Shown here piece after piece: positions 35,083 through 47,330 of a DNA stretch of 64,000 bases (positions are counted from its first letter, which is position 1; every line of letters begins with the position of its first letter). This stretch comes from Branchiostoma lanceolatum (lineage: Eukaryota; Chordata; Leptocardii; Amphioxiformes; Branchiostomatidae): NCBI RefSeq assembly GCF_035083965.1, contig NC_089736.1:9758207-9822206 (forward strand), in the 5' to 3' direction. The notes below the pieces were generated by a model. It saw only the letters and a list, made by a program, of their open reading frames with translations. It was not told where the DNA came from and ran no database searches. The translations under genes were made by a program, and so were the position numbers.

Positions 35083-37264
35083 ATGAAGACGTCTCTAGTG
35101 TTCGGATTGGCGGTGGTACTCCTGGCTTTTGCCGTGGAAGCCAACGGGCTAGAGATCTGCCCTTATGGAGGTATGACTCCTTTACCACACACTTACAATA
35201 CAATTATATCCTATATAATGACCTTGGTTAAGGCATGCATCAATAAAAACACTTTCCCACTATGCGCAAAATGGTCTCTATACACAATTGAACTTTATCA
35301 TATAATCCATATGATTCAACCCGTTAACTAGAAAAAATCGACTGAATTAGACATTTCTTAGATTGATATGCGTAATTGTGTGATCAAAAGTTATAAAAGT
35401 ATTGGTTTTGAGAACGCATTCATGAACCAAACAAATTTGACTGACATGCATAGTCTTGTTGAAAGAGAAACTCAACAATTTAAGCCTCGAGCTTAAGATA
35501 GATACCAATCGGTTCAGATGCTAAACTAGCCTGAGTACCAGCCTCCGTAGTGACTGCTCAAAATAAATCGCTTGCTAGCCACGGAGCGATTTTTTTGAGC
35601 CAGCGGTCACTACGGAGGTTGGTACTCAGGCTAATGCTAAACGCCATGAAAATTACACCGGTGACTAACTAAACCAAGTTGAAAGGTGTAAAAATAATGC
35701 TACATCATATCTTGCATGCTGTTTTTCTTCTCTCTAAATTTCAAAATCAACTTCTTGGCTTCAGTACGTGTACAAGTTTTCTCAACTCACAAGGCTTCAT
35801 TTGTTGTCATTTCTAGTGTCTGAAGAGAACAGTGTCACCCCGTGCCGGGACGCTTTACCGGAAGGGGCCTGTGGCGTCTTCCAGGGAGACGGTATGTTGT
35901 GCCTAAGAACCGCTCTAGAGACAGATACAGTAGGGGTTGATTAGATAAGGCCTAGGAAAAATGTTGTGTTTCTGATAACCCAACCAAAAATCTATCTTTC
36001 AAGAAGGTCTAAATATCGTACCAATGATAGTGAGCACTGACTTCTTTTCCGTTGATTTTTTTTTTTACTATGGGACTTTTGCCTAGCCTATCTTTGTTTT
36101 ATTTGCTGACTGGTCTAGGCTGATCTAAGACTTGCGGATCAAGAAAGGTATTCCATTAGAATCATTTCCTGTTCAAATGTTTTTTTTTAACTGTAGTCAA
36201 GTCGTTTACCCCGAAGTGTTTGTGGCGGATGAATCGCTACCGCCACCTGCACAACGCACCGGCACTACGGTGGGACCGCGCCCTCGCCACCTCCGCTGAA
36301 AAAAGGGCTGAAAATCTCGCGAGAAACAACGAGATCACCGACACAGGTAGCGGTGACAGCGAAAACGAGCTGTTCCATTTCCCCATCGTCACGTGCCAGG
36401 CTGCTGTCAACACGTGGTACAGCGAGGCCGCCTGTTACCACAAGGACTCTCCAGGGCCAAACTTCCAAAACATCGCGCATTTTTCCCAGGTGAGACATAA
36501 TATTTGGAGTTTACCGGTTACCATGGGGGCATACAGGCTCCCAGTATCTTCCCTCGACGCTTTGGGGTCTAGATAATCGTTGAAAATATGCATGAACAAT
36601 ATCAAAGTTTGCCGTAGTGAGTACTGTAGGTTTTCCAATAGAGTACTGAGGGGCAGTGGTTTCATTTTGGTCAGTTTTCAATTTTGGGTGAATTTTACGC
36701 ACGTATCTAAGCCCCATAGCTATATACACATTTTCATGGATCCGATTGCATGCTGGGAGACTTGGTGCTCTGTGGGTATCTCCGTGGGCAGACAGTATCA
36801 TCACCATGACAACACGTATGTTGAGCTACCCATAGTGCCCCGCGCCTCCCAGCATGCAATGGGACCCTTGAAAAGGTCTTCATATGAGATGCCTTGACCA
36901 AGACACTAGTACCACCATGTGAGAGAGATGTAGGGAGTACAGCTTATATTCAAGCACAACTTTTTCCACCATGAAACTTTGACCTGTACTTCTTCCATTG
37001 ATGTAGTTGGTGTGGAAGAGCTCTCGTCGGGTCGGGTGCGGTGTATCCGGGCGGTACATGTGTTGTGACTACAGCCCCCATGGCAACATCCTCACCGACG
37101 ACGCCTTCCAACGAAACGTCGAGATTCCCAACGGTTGGACCCTGCCCGCCGGCCTGACTCCACCCAACAAGTGCGGAAAAAAACCCAAACCACCTCCTCA
37201 GTCAAATGTGATTCGTCAAAGCCTGGGCACAGGATTTGATGACGTCATCAATAATTTGTTTTGA
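35083..37264 (+). CDS. Secreted CAP-superfamily (CRISP/PR-1-like) protein (4 exons, 237 aa)
   Basis: Exons are 35083-35170, 35817-35891, 36197-36489 and 37007-37264; phases 1, 1, 0 join. Residues 1-21 are a clear signal peptide (MKTSLVFGLAVVLLAFAVEA). A short Cys-containing linker leads into the CAP domain from about residue 57. It begins NRYRHLHNAPALRWDRALAT; conserved acid and Asn positions follow in KRAENLARNNE. The CAP signature HFSQLVWKSSRRVGCG spans the last intron, and YMCCDYSPHGNI follows, equivalent to the family's C-x-Y-x-P-x-GN. His and Glu of the CAP cavity are present. The C-terminus is a Pro/Lys linker with an Asp-rich end. There is no Cys-rich ICR domain, so it is nearer GLIPR/PR-1 proteins than true CRISPs. 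It is secreted; sterol or lipid binding is a family-based possibility. It is convergent with the EGF gene. Confidence 0.88.
35527..35633. mobile_element. MITE with TAGCCTG termini and 9-bp TSD (CAP intron 1)
   Basis: The 107-bp element starts TAGCCTGAGTACCAGCCTCC and ends with the near-perfect inverse. It is flanked by a perfect 9-bp direct repeat ATGCTAAAC (35518-35526 and 35634-35642). The same terminal heptamer and TSD length are seen for the element at 52798-53119. A 9-bp TSD suggests the Mutator-like group, tentatively. Confidence 0.88.
36738..36867. mobile_element. Inverted-repeat element (MITE) in CAP intron 3
   Basis: GGATCCGATTGCATGCTGGG at the left and CCCAGCATGCAATGGGACCC at the right are inverted with few mismatches. 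The match continues about 45 bp inward (TGTGGGTATC / AGCTACCCATAG). No clear TSD, no coding capacity. Confidence 0.7.
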
Positions 37265-37916
37265 GTATCATGGTGCATTGCGCCATAAGTAAGATGATTG
37301 ACAGTACGAAAGTACGATAAAAGATTTTGAAGAATGAAACAACGCTAAATGATATAGTCTTGTAGTCGTGGGATTACTTACTAACTAAAAATTTTAGGTT
37401 TGATTATATAACAGTTATATCTCAAGTCTTTTGCAACCTTCACCGCCAATGTCTATTGGTTTGTGATTATTCCAAGCAGTACCTAACGTTACATTAAAAA
37501 GTTACTAATGACATGAAGGTCTTTCAACTGGGTGCCTAATATATGTAGATCAAGAGGCAAACACAGAATATTTCTTTGAACAGTTTAATAGCTTTGACAC
37601 AGCTAATAAGTACATACACTGGGCACAATGACAAGAAATATATCTCTGTAACACACTTAGCAGCAATCTTGTACCTTACAAATATACTTGATTCGACTTT
37701 GCAACAATCAATCATGATAATCTTTGTCTTTTTCACTGTATTTCCAATTGCAACAGTTAATTTTAGAAATGTTATAATTCAGTCTGAAAGTAAACCATAT
37801 TTAGCCTAAACACCCATTTACGTATGATGTTCTTGGCACTTTTCTGGCGACGCCCCAGGGGCGAAGGCATTTTTGAAAGAGCGAGGACGAACAGAATCAT
37901 GGGATATTGACAGAAA

Positions 37917-40900
37917 TTATGGGATGTCGTTTGCTTCGAACGAGGTCCCATACTCTGCCAGTGTCACATCCGGGGCACTAGAGTCAAACACTCTGTAGTA
38001 AATATCATCGAAATAGAACCCCGCGTGTCTGCTGTCCTGATTTCTATGCTGTGGTTGGAATTTTATCCTGTCTATATACTCGTATGGATCGCCAAAGTCG
38101 AATCGCTCCACTGCAAGAAAAGCGCCCCCTATCAGAGTTGCTTTTTCATCCACTACGTACTTCCATTTGTCCATATAGTCTCTAGGATTTGCTACAAACG
38201 TCATGTCTAATCTGTGCCATTCATACAAGGGCAGGTTGGCTACAATGAGATGGTAAGAATTTCTGAAGCAGTCCTGGGTACGAGCACAGAATGTATAGTT
38301 CGGATAAATCTCGGTCGTCCGAACCGCCAACCCGAAGACGTCGTCTGCGAATATTTCCATGTAGTTCGACGATCGGACGGTTCCGTCGGGATTCGCCGCG
38401 ACGACGGCCACTCGGGAATCGTCGGGTCTTCTCGGCGCCGCCATCTTGAACCAGAACGATACATAGAACGAGTCTCCATCGCCCACGTAACCCTCGTCGA
38501 CTCTCCCGGCTATTTTTCTGAGAGGGGGCGAAAACGGGGTCCCCTCGGATGTAGACGTAGAACCTCTCTTCAAATGCCAGGAGAAATTCCCAGAATGCGA
38601 CTGCTCGTTGGTGACTGCTTGTCCGCCATCTTTGCCGAACCGACAAGTGTTCCAGGTCCGGAATACGAACCTGTCCGGTTGGTAGCAGTCGCCATCAAGC
38701 GTCTGAATAGCCCCACCGGACCAGTTTCTGTTTACAATGGAGTCGCCCAGCTTCCACCCAGTCTCGACGTTGTCGCCAAGGTACACTAAGATATAGAGAG
38801 AGACTCACGTTGTTATTTACAAAACCAGCCCACTTATTACAGATTAATTTTAATCTGTCTCAATTCCCTATCACTCTCTTGGTATAAATGTCTTCTGTAG
38901 TAGAAGGGTGAAGTAATCTTACCTTTTTCGCAACTTTCCCGTCCCAGCCAAGCGTACAGAAGCGCTTGTCTCAAATTGGTTTCTCTCCCTCCCTCATTCA
39001 TTCCCCTGTCACTCTCTTGGTGTGAATGTCTTCAATAGTAGAAGGGTTAAGAACTTTTACCTTTTTCGCAACTTCTCCCGTCCCAGCCGAGCGTACAGAA
39101 GCACGTTTCGCCCGTTACCAGCAGCATACAGGTCCCGCCATTTTCGCAGAAGTTGACGTCGCACGGACGATCTGTATTTGAACATAATTTATGCAAATGA
39201 AGAAAATGATTTTCCCCCATTTTTGTAAACACCAACTCAGTTGCCGGCACTGGAAACAGAAGAACTTTTGTTATAAACCCCAAAACGTACATTTTACTAA
39301 AAAAAATACTAAATATAGATTTACATTGATTGCTACTACAGTCGGACATCCACTTTACCTGGGCACCCCACCCCCCCAGTCACAAGCTACATTAAAACAG
39401 TCCGTCCGATTTTACATAGTTAACCCCACCCTGTCCTGAGCAACCAATTTTCCTGTCCCCTGAGTGGTTGCTGAATCCAGGTTTGACTTTATTATATGTG
39501 CAATCCTCACCAATCCAGCGGTTACATGTCCGCCCCTCCCACCCTCCTAGACAGGTGCACTCAAACCCTGGCGCCGTTTCGCTACACGTGCCTCCGTTCT
39601 GACACGGGTCCGACGCACAGAAGTTACCTGGAAGAACAATACAACACTAGACCTTCTTTCTAGTATAGATACAACAAATGCATAACTGTATGCTTATACT
39701 GTGATTTCCCTTGTATATTTCAGATATTAGACTCACTGTAAATTTGTCACAGACGTTACAATGGGAGTTATCATTGACAAATATCCAAAGCTTTCACAAA
39801 ATCAGCTGTTGCTGCATTACGTAGATAAGATTTTGTGTTAGGGACATGAAATATCAAAAGCTATCCCAGACAAGAGCTATTCACACATCGGGATTTTTCT
39901 TCTTTAAAATAAAAATACAGATGCTGCCCATTGATTGAAACTAAGAGATAATTGGTAAATTTTGGTCAAACTCACTTGTCTCACAGTTGGTGCCGACCCA
40001 GCCGAACTGACAGAAGCAGATGTAGAAGTTGATAAAGTCACGACATCTTGCACGGTTTTGACACGGCCTTGACGCACACTCGTCTGTGTCTAAAGACAGA
40101 ATAACACACAAACACATATCTACTGCATGTTATATAATAGGCTTCGCAACTAAGGCGTCGCTAAAAAATAAACCCTGGCTTATACAGGCTTAGATGTTGA
40201 CACTAAGGAATCAACAGATTTATCATCTAGAAAGTCGTGTTGACATGTTTAAAGGAATAGTCATGGGTTTTGTAGGGATGTTCAAACAGCTCAACTGGTA
40301 ACATGGGACTGCACCCGTCTTTCAGATGGGACGTAAAATGGAGGTCCCGTATTCGGGGAGGTGCCTTGAGCATGTTAAAGCCAATAATGATAAAGGGGAA
40401 GAGCTAGCAACCCCTACCTGTACAAATATACCCTGCAACTAGACTGGAACAGCAAGGAAAGTTACTGTCCTTTGTGCCACTAGGCACTACAAGGGTCTGA
40501 ACGAACGAACGAACGAACGAACTAACGAACATAAGTTTTGTACAGCAAAGCTTACCTATCTCGCAGTGGACACCCTCCCACCCTGGCAGACACTCGCACG
40601 TGTAACGGTTCACCCAGTCGTGACACGTGGCGCCATTTTGACACGGGTTAGAGGCACACTCGTCTATATCTGCAGAACAAATGTACAGCAGTCGTTAAAC
40701 CATACAACATGGCGATCAATGATTGCGTCACGTGGTTGCAAATATCCCACAGGTCTGGCAAACTGACTTTCTTACATGGTTATGCTATTAACCTTTAGCA
40801 CACGGAAGTATACCATTTGGCAGTCAATTCTCTATTGTTTACAGAGTTAGGCAGCAGGGAGAAGGTTAAAATAACAAGCTGAAATGTGCAGTTTGGTACC

Positions 40901-43900
40901 ATGGTATACATTTCACAATCTCGATTTAGTTGTTTTCAGAAGAACCCGTCCCTAAGGTGTCGCCAAAAAATGTACTCACTTATTTCACAATGGACGCCCT
41001 CCCATCCGGGCCCGCACTCGCAGGTGTAGTAGTTTACGTAGTCGTGACAGGTGGCGTTGTTTTGGCACGGTAAAGAGTCGCACTCATTGTTATCTGCAAT
41101 GTATAAAATATGATCAAAATCTCGTCAAACATCTAGCACTTTTAAAGCAAGTTTCCGGAATAACCTTTACATATAACACTCGTAGGGTGGAAAGGATTGA
41201 ATATATGCATCGGCCAATATTAGCTTGTAGATGTTGAGAGATTGGTCAAAAAGTTTGAGAAAACTTTAATACCGTCTTCACAATGAACTCCTTGGTAGCC
41301 TGCCACACACTCGCATGTGTAGTAGTTGACGAAGTCGTGACAAATGGCTTGGTTTAGGCACGGGTTCGACCCGCATTCGTCCGTATCTGTTGAAGAAAAC
41401 AACGAACACACAAAGAATCATAAACAGCAAAAAACATGATTTTTCCTCTAGCTTGCAGCCCAGCAAATCCTTTGACACTGAGTTGTGCCTTACCGGTAGT
41501 GACGTACATACTCACAGGAAGTGACGTACGTACTACCTGTAGGGCACATTTTGAATATCCGGGACCTGATGCAGTTGTACCCTGGGATATCTATGGACAA
41601 GAGACTCCCGGGTCCCGTTCCCAGGGTTCACCTGGGTAGGTTAGCTCAGGAACTCACTGATTTCGCAGTGGACGCCCTCCCATCCTGGGGCGCATTCACA
41701 AGTGTAGTAGTTCACGTGGTCGTGACAGGTGGCGTTGTTGAAACATGGGTCAGAAGCACACTCGTTCGTATCTGCAGAAGGATGTACATGAACATGGGAT
41801 GTACGTTAAAAAGAACCACCATTTGAAAACACGACGACAAATGCTTTACAGGTGTAGTCTATGACACATAAAAACCTTGTTTACCTTTTGACACAGATTT
41901 AACAACACTGGAGTAAGAAATAACTAAGCTAAATATCGTGCATTTTATGTAATGTTGTACTTTCGACCATTGCATTTCCTTTTACTCACTGATCTCGCAA
42001 TGAACGCCGTGCCATCCGGGCCAGCACTCACAGGTGTAGTAGTTCACATAGTCGTGACAGGTGGCGTTGTTGAAACACGGATCCGAGGCACACTCGTCCG
42101 TATCTGTATATCAAAAGATACAATAAAGGAGTAAAAAGCATGAGATAAAGATATTTATCCTAATCGCGCCTTTCTACTCATTAGGGGTGTCCAGCAAATC
42201 CTTGATTTTGTTTGACGCTGTTTTTGTGCACAGCTTTGTGTGTTTGGTCTAAGCTACTTACTGATCTCGCAGTGGACGCCCTCCCACCCCGGTCTACACT
42301 CACAGGTGTAGTAGTTCACGTGGTCATGACAGGTGGCGTTGTTGAAACACGGTTCGGAAGAACACTCGTCGGTATCTGAAATGAGTGGAGTGTTCAGACA
42401 GTAAAGAATTTGCTAGGAAAATGCAATCAGACATGAACTTTCATTCGGTATTCAAAAACGGACCAGAAAAACGTGGTTTACAACTTTTTTGTGGTCAGGT
42501 TTGACGTTTGCACAACACAAAATAAGGTTTGTCGTTAATTTGCAAAATGTTCAAGAGGCTATTGTTAGATTACGAAGGCCAACAATGAACTGTCATTGCC
42601 AACGCAAACCATTTCGTCGTCTGCGCGCATGGAAATCTTGTGAGATGCGACAAAAGTTGTCACTGTGGGCCTTCGTATTTCCTGTGTTTTGCATTGTACA
42701 TGAGCATCATTTAAAAAACTTACTAATTTCGCAGTGAACGCCCTCCCATCCAGGTCCGCACTCGCACGTGTAAAGGTTGACGTCATCGTGGCAGGTGGCG
42801 TTGTTTTGGCACGGGTCGGATTTACATTCGTCATTATCTGCGATAGAATGAAGTTTGCAATGAAGAAAATGCAGCCTTGCGAACCAATCATGCTATTATT
42901 TTTAATGAAAAATTAGATATACGCAATAGATCAGGTCCTTAAGATTTAAACAAATGGGAATTTTGGACACTTAACCGGATCATTTCCTAAGAGAAGTTAA
43001 AGAGACCATCTACATCAGAGCCCATAGATCATCCCTCAATAGAGACGGGGGCCGATACAGACTGCCAGGCACCTTTGACCCGTTGCTGACGTCACACTTC
43101 CGTTCAGGTCACGTGACAAAGGCTCCGGATCATTTCAACTTGAAAAGGGTCAGAGGACTGACCGAAAGCTTGTTGGTGAGTTCTTTGTATTGTGCACGGA
43201 AACAACTTGTAAAAACGTGTAAAACTTTCACTAGGTCCTTTCCACCTTCCCTCCCCCAACGACCTGGAGGTCAAGGGACCAGGTAGGTTAGATATATAGC
43301 ATGTATTCATTCCTTAGGGGGAAATGAAGATGTTCTTACTGTCGTCGCAGTGTGTTCCCTTCCAGCCGCCCACACATTCACAGATGTAGAAGTTGATGTA
43401 GTCGTGACAGCTGCCGTTGTTAAGACACGGGTTGGAACCACATTCGTTTGTGTCTAGGAGAGGGAGCACAGTCGCAAAGTCAAAGAAATTATCAAATACC
43501 AGAAGACTTTTGCAACAAAGTTAACGTCATCGTATGTGCAATAGATTATTGCTTTGCATTACTTAGCAACCGAGTTGTCACGGTTTGTATATGCTGATTA
43601 CACCTTTAGTAGTGTGTGATGGTTATGGTCAAGATGATTAAGTTACCGGCATTAACGACAAGAGCTTACTGATTTGGCAGTGGACGCCTTCCCATCCTGC
43701 AGCACACTCGCATGTGTAGTAGTTGACATGGTCATGGCACGTGGCGTTATTTTGGCACGGGTTAGACCCACATTCGTCTGTGTCTGTAAAAAAGCGAATG
43801 AATGAACGATTCAACGGACTGATGGATGGATAGAGGGGAGAATGGGTGCATGGAGGAAGGTCGAAGAAAGAAATCCATGCATGATGGAATGAATGCATGA

Positions 43901-46034
43901 AGGGAAAGGAAGAAAGATGGAAGGAAGGAAGGAATCCATAAAGGAAGGAAGGAAGGAGTGCATAAAGGAAGGAAGGAATACAAAAAGGAAGTAAGGAATG
44001 CATAAAGAAAGTAAGGAAGGAAGGAATGCATAAAGAAAGGAAGGAAGGAATACACAAAGGAAGGAAGGAGGGAGGGAAGGAAGGAAGGAAGGAAGGAAGG
44101 AAGGAAGGAAAGAAGGAAGGAAGGAAGGAAGGAAGGAAGGAAGGAAGGAAGGAAGGAAGGAAGGAAGGAAGGAAGGAAGGAAGGAAGGAAGGAAGGAAGG
44201 AAGGAAGGAAGGAAGGAAGGAAGGAAGGAAGGAAGGAAGGAAGGAAGGAAGGAAGGAACTGGCGGTTGTTGGACTGGACTTACTGACTTCACAGTGGGTA
44301 TTTTCCCACCCCGGTCCACACTCACACATGTAGTAGTTCACGTGGTCGTGACAGGTGGCGTTGTTGTAACACGGCTCTGAGGCGCACTCGTCTGTGTCTG
44401 GACAAAGAAACAACGAAGATTCTGGTTAAAGTGAAACGAAAAAATCGTTTTGCTTTTTTTCCTGGGTCCAACAAATCCTTCTGTATCTGACATGTGTGCA
44501 TGAGTTCTACCATACGTGAGGCCTGACGTAGACTCACTGATCTCGCAGTGGACGCCCTCCCACCCCGAAGCACATTCACAGGTGTAGTAGTTCACCCAGT
44601 CGTGGCAGGTGGCGTTGTTGTAACATGGGCTGGAGGCACATTCGTCCGTGTCTGTAAGAAGAAAGGCAAAGTAAAAAATGCACCCGTGCCCGAGGCGTCG
44701 CCAAAAACTAAAAAAAGCTTAAATGCTGATATACAGATCATTTTATGATACATGATTCAATCAGAAGGTCAGAATTATGTACAAATACAATAACTTCCTG
44801 CTTTGTTTTCAAAATGATACATGTAGCATTCTATGATATCATTTATTTCCAACAAAATACTTGCATATGGAATTATGGTATTGCATTGACTCTTCGACTC
44901 TGGGGATAAAACATTCAAATCAAGTTGTGTTCCAGTAGTTAAATTTAGAAGCAGTAGTGAGTGTATTCGCCCCTGAGGTGTCGCCAAAAAAGTACTCACT
45001 TATTTCGCAATGGACGCCCTCCCATCCAGGCCCACACTCACACGTGTAGTAGTTCACGTAGTCGTGACAGGTGGCGTTGTTGAAACATGGGTCGGAGGAA
45101 CACTCGTTCGTATCTAGTGTCAAGAGTAAATAGAAAGCAAAATATGCCAGCGGGGTTAAACATATCACACGTTCATTTTCAGTAGGGTCCAGCAAAACAT
45201 ATCTGTTCGAGACTTATACTTACCGATTCCTGAATAGAAGTTTACTTACTGATCTCACAATGAACACTCTCCCATCCGGGACCACACTCACAGGTGTAGT
45301 AATTCACCCAGTCGTGACAGGTGGCGCTGTTGACACATGGGTTGGAGGCACATTCGTCTGTATCTGGAAGACGAACATACAACAGTTGATTTCAGTAAAA
45401 CACCGCTCCGAACGTCACACTTAATGTCCCAGCAAACCACATGCCGTAATGCATTCAAATTGTGGCTATTTGAGACACAGAATTCAGGAAAGCTCTATGG
45501 CGATAAAACATTAACATCAAGTTGCGTTCCAGTGGGTAAATTTAGAAGCAGTAGTGAATGTATCCGCCTCTCAGGTGTCGCCAAAAAGGTACTTACTTAT
45601 TTCACAGTGGACGCCTTCCCATCCAGGACCACATTCGCAAGTGTAGTAGTTCACGTAGTCGTGACAGGTGGCGTTGTTGTAACACGGGCTAGACGAGCAT
45701 TCGTTGGTATCTGTATGTGCGGAAAAGATGTTGTATCAAATATGAGAACAAACAAAACGGTTTTCTTCAAGTTCACGATTTTCTAACATGCAGCATCCTA
45801 TATATCAGTTCTGTATTCCAGAAACAAAAGAAAAGAAACAAAAGCATGGAAGACCCATAAGAAAATAAAAGACATTTACTGATTTCTTATGATTTGGGAA
45901 AGTTCTATGTTGATACTCACTGATTTCGCAGTGGACGCCCTCCCATCCAGGACCACACTCGCAGGTGTAGTAGTTCACGTTATCGTGACAGGTGGCGCTG
46001 TTGATACATGGATTCGATGCGCACTCATCTGTGT
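37917..46034 (-). CDS. EGF-repeat protein with 18 EGF domains and a C-terminal beta-rich domain (5' end not found)
   Basis: Nineteen exons, all phase 1. Sixteen EGF exons of exactly 114 nt start at 46034, 45710, 45363, 45113, 44651, 44397, 43783, 43453, 42837, 42375, 42103, 41771, 41386, 41093, 40669 and 40089. Two variant EGF exons follow (39627-39511, 117 nt; 39171-39061, 111 nt), then the terminal exon 38785-37917. The visible chain is 973 aa. Most repeats read (D/N)[33 protein letters not shown]. They carry the acidic N-terminal residues and the C-x-D-x4-Y-x-C pattern of calcium-binding EGF with Asp/Asn hydroxylation. The last two EGFs lack the calcium signature. The C-terminal 289 residues contain [21 protein letters not shown] and [14 protein letters not shown], resembling a concanavalin-like jelly roll; that fold is inferred. 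It is presumably extracellular, but no signal peptide exon is established. Confidence 0.85.
38865..38965 (-). pseudogene. Partial duplicate of the last EGF exon's 3' end
   Basis: Sequence matching the 3' end of EGF exon 39171-39061, its donor and about 60 bp of following intron recurs here about 130 bp away. The exon piece at 38933-38965 reads CGCTTGGCTGGGACGGGAAA on the minus strand. There is no upstream half and no acceptor, so it is an exon relic inside the last intron. Confidence 0.75.
40280..40530 (+). mobile_element. tRNA-derived SINE, uninterrupted copy
   Basis: It shares with 51310-51545 and 52660-53195 the blocks CCGTCTTTC.GA.GGGACGTAAAA and AAGAGCTAGCAACCCCT..CTGTA, then a tail (ACAGCAAGGAAA, TGTGCCACTAG). 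It ends in a short (CGAA)n run. It lies in an intron of the EGF gene. It serves as the empty-site reference for the interrupted copy. Confidence 0.7.
43895..44259. repeat. Long (GGAA)n microsatellite
   Basis: Imperfect, then nearly perfect, GGAA/GAAG tetranucleotides run through an EGF-gene intron for about 350 bp. The long frames here (LPSFLPSF and EGRKEGRK) are products of the repeat. Purine/pyrimidine asymmetry is complete, which favours triplex formation. Confidence 0.97.
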
Positions 46035-47159
46035 CTATACATAAAGAATATAGGAAGGTAACGCCATGCTTAACTGTTACGACGCAATGCATTCTTACAT
46101 AAATAAACGTTTCTGTTGGGTCCAGCAAATAGTTCTGTCAATAACTAGTGCTTTTATGACATAAAACCTTAACATACTTACCTGAATCGCACATATAGTG
46201 CGAAAGTTATACTCACACTACCGTTGCTTTAGTTGCTTCCTTCACTACGATTCTTAATGGAGTGAAACTGTCAGACAGTCATCTTCATTGAGGCGTTGTT
46301 CATTGGACACACTGTGACCAATCAAATCGTTGTTTCCATGGGAACCGTCATGACGTGGACGTCTCATCTTCAGGACGACAATTCCTGTTGTAGCTACAAA
46401 GAGAACATTACAACTAGTCGATACAAAACGATGTTGTAACTTTTAACATTCTATGAAACATTTTAAAAACGAGTAATTTTGTACAGTGTGGGTCCAGCAT
46501 ATCGGTTTAGGAGTAGTTCGCACGGTATTTTGTAAATACTTACCTTTTAAAGGCATCCAGAGCATTTTATGTGGCTTGAAAATTGGAAATATTCTAGTTG
46601 CTGTAATCTTTATGAAATTGTCATTTAATGCCACTGTTTACCACATTTGCGTGATGATTACATGTCACAAGCACTCAAAAGCCACGCGAAAATAAGCTAC
46701 ACAATGACCCCTTTAGTTTCACGCGCCTAGTGTAATTAGATTGAAACAGAACTCAAAACGGTTTTTTCGTCGGTAATGGACCGTTCCCGTCGAACACCAT
46801 ATAGAACCCCCTGTTCTATTTGGAACACCTCCGTCAAAAACAGCGCTAGTGGGACAGAAATGACAAGCAGAAATGACAATGCATATCTGGGACAGATATC
46901 TCACTGCATTGGCTACATGATCGTACATGAATACCCAAGAAAAAAACGAAATGAAAAAGAAAATATCTCGGGCACTCAAGGGGACGGAGCTTACGTAACA
47001 CATTGCCAACTACTACCAAGTCCGTCTCTCATGTACTTGTGCGTTATTCCTGTGTTCGACTGTAACGGTCAGTTCTCTGCAAGTTCCGGCGACGGGACGT
47101 CACGTTCCAAGAAGTCGGAAAATTTGAGAACAAAAACGGCGGCGCTGACAGCGCTTGGA

Positions 47160-47330
47160 TTTTTTTTGAGTGCTCAACACACAGCGACATCGCATCTTTG
47201 CTCCTTGAATATCGATATGTAATGGTATAGTGTTATTGAAACTTACTATGTGTAGAAATGGCTAAAAACTGGAGTTTTTTAATTTGAGTTTGAAGCCACA
47301 TAAAGTGCTCTGGGTGCCTTTAATGATTCA
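47160..47330 (+). repeat. Dispersed repeat, copy 1 (partner at 49911-50070)
   Basis: Shared blocks in order: ACGACATCGCATCTTTGCTC (here with GCGACATC), TCGATATG.AATGG.ATAGTG, CTTACTATG..TAGAAA, then GTGCT.TGGG..CCTTTAA. Copies are diverged but collinear over about 160 bp. A third fragment with the last block occurs near 46547-46580. The family is not recognised. Confidence 0.6.

Noticed and set aside
43762-44413. Long minus-strand frames of LPSFLPSF repeats and the + strand EGRKEGRK frame
   Set aside because: They are translations of the (GGAA)n microsatellite; one runs through a real EGF exon (44397-44284) only because that exon is read in its proper frame before the repeat.
46236-46397. 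Terminal exon of a membrane receptor (TTGIVVLKMRR.. frame after tttgtag, minus strand)
   Set aside because: There is no upstream exon with a matching phase, and the stretch contains GACTGTCTGACAGT, which looks like a decayed repeat tail; left uncalled.
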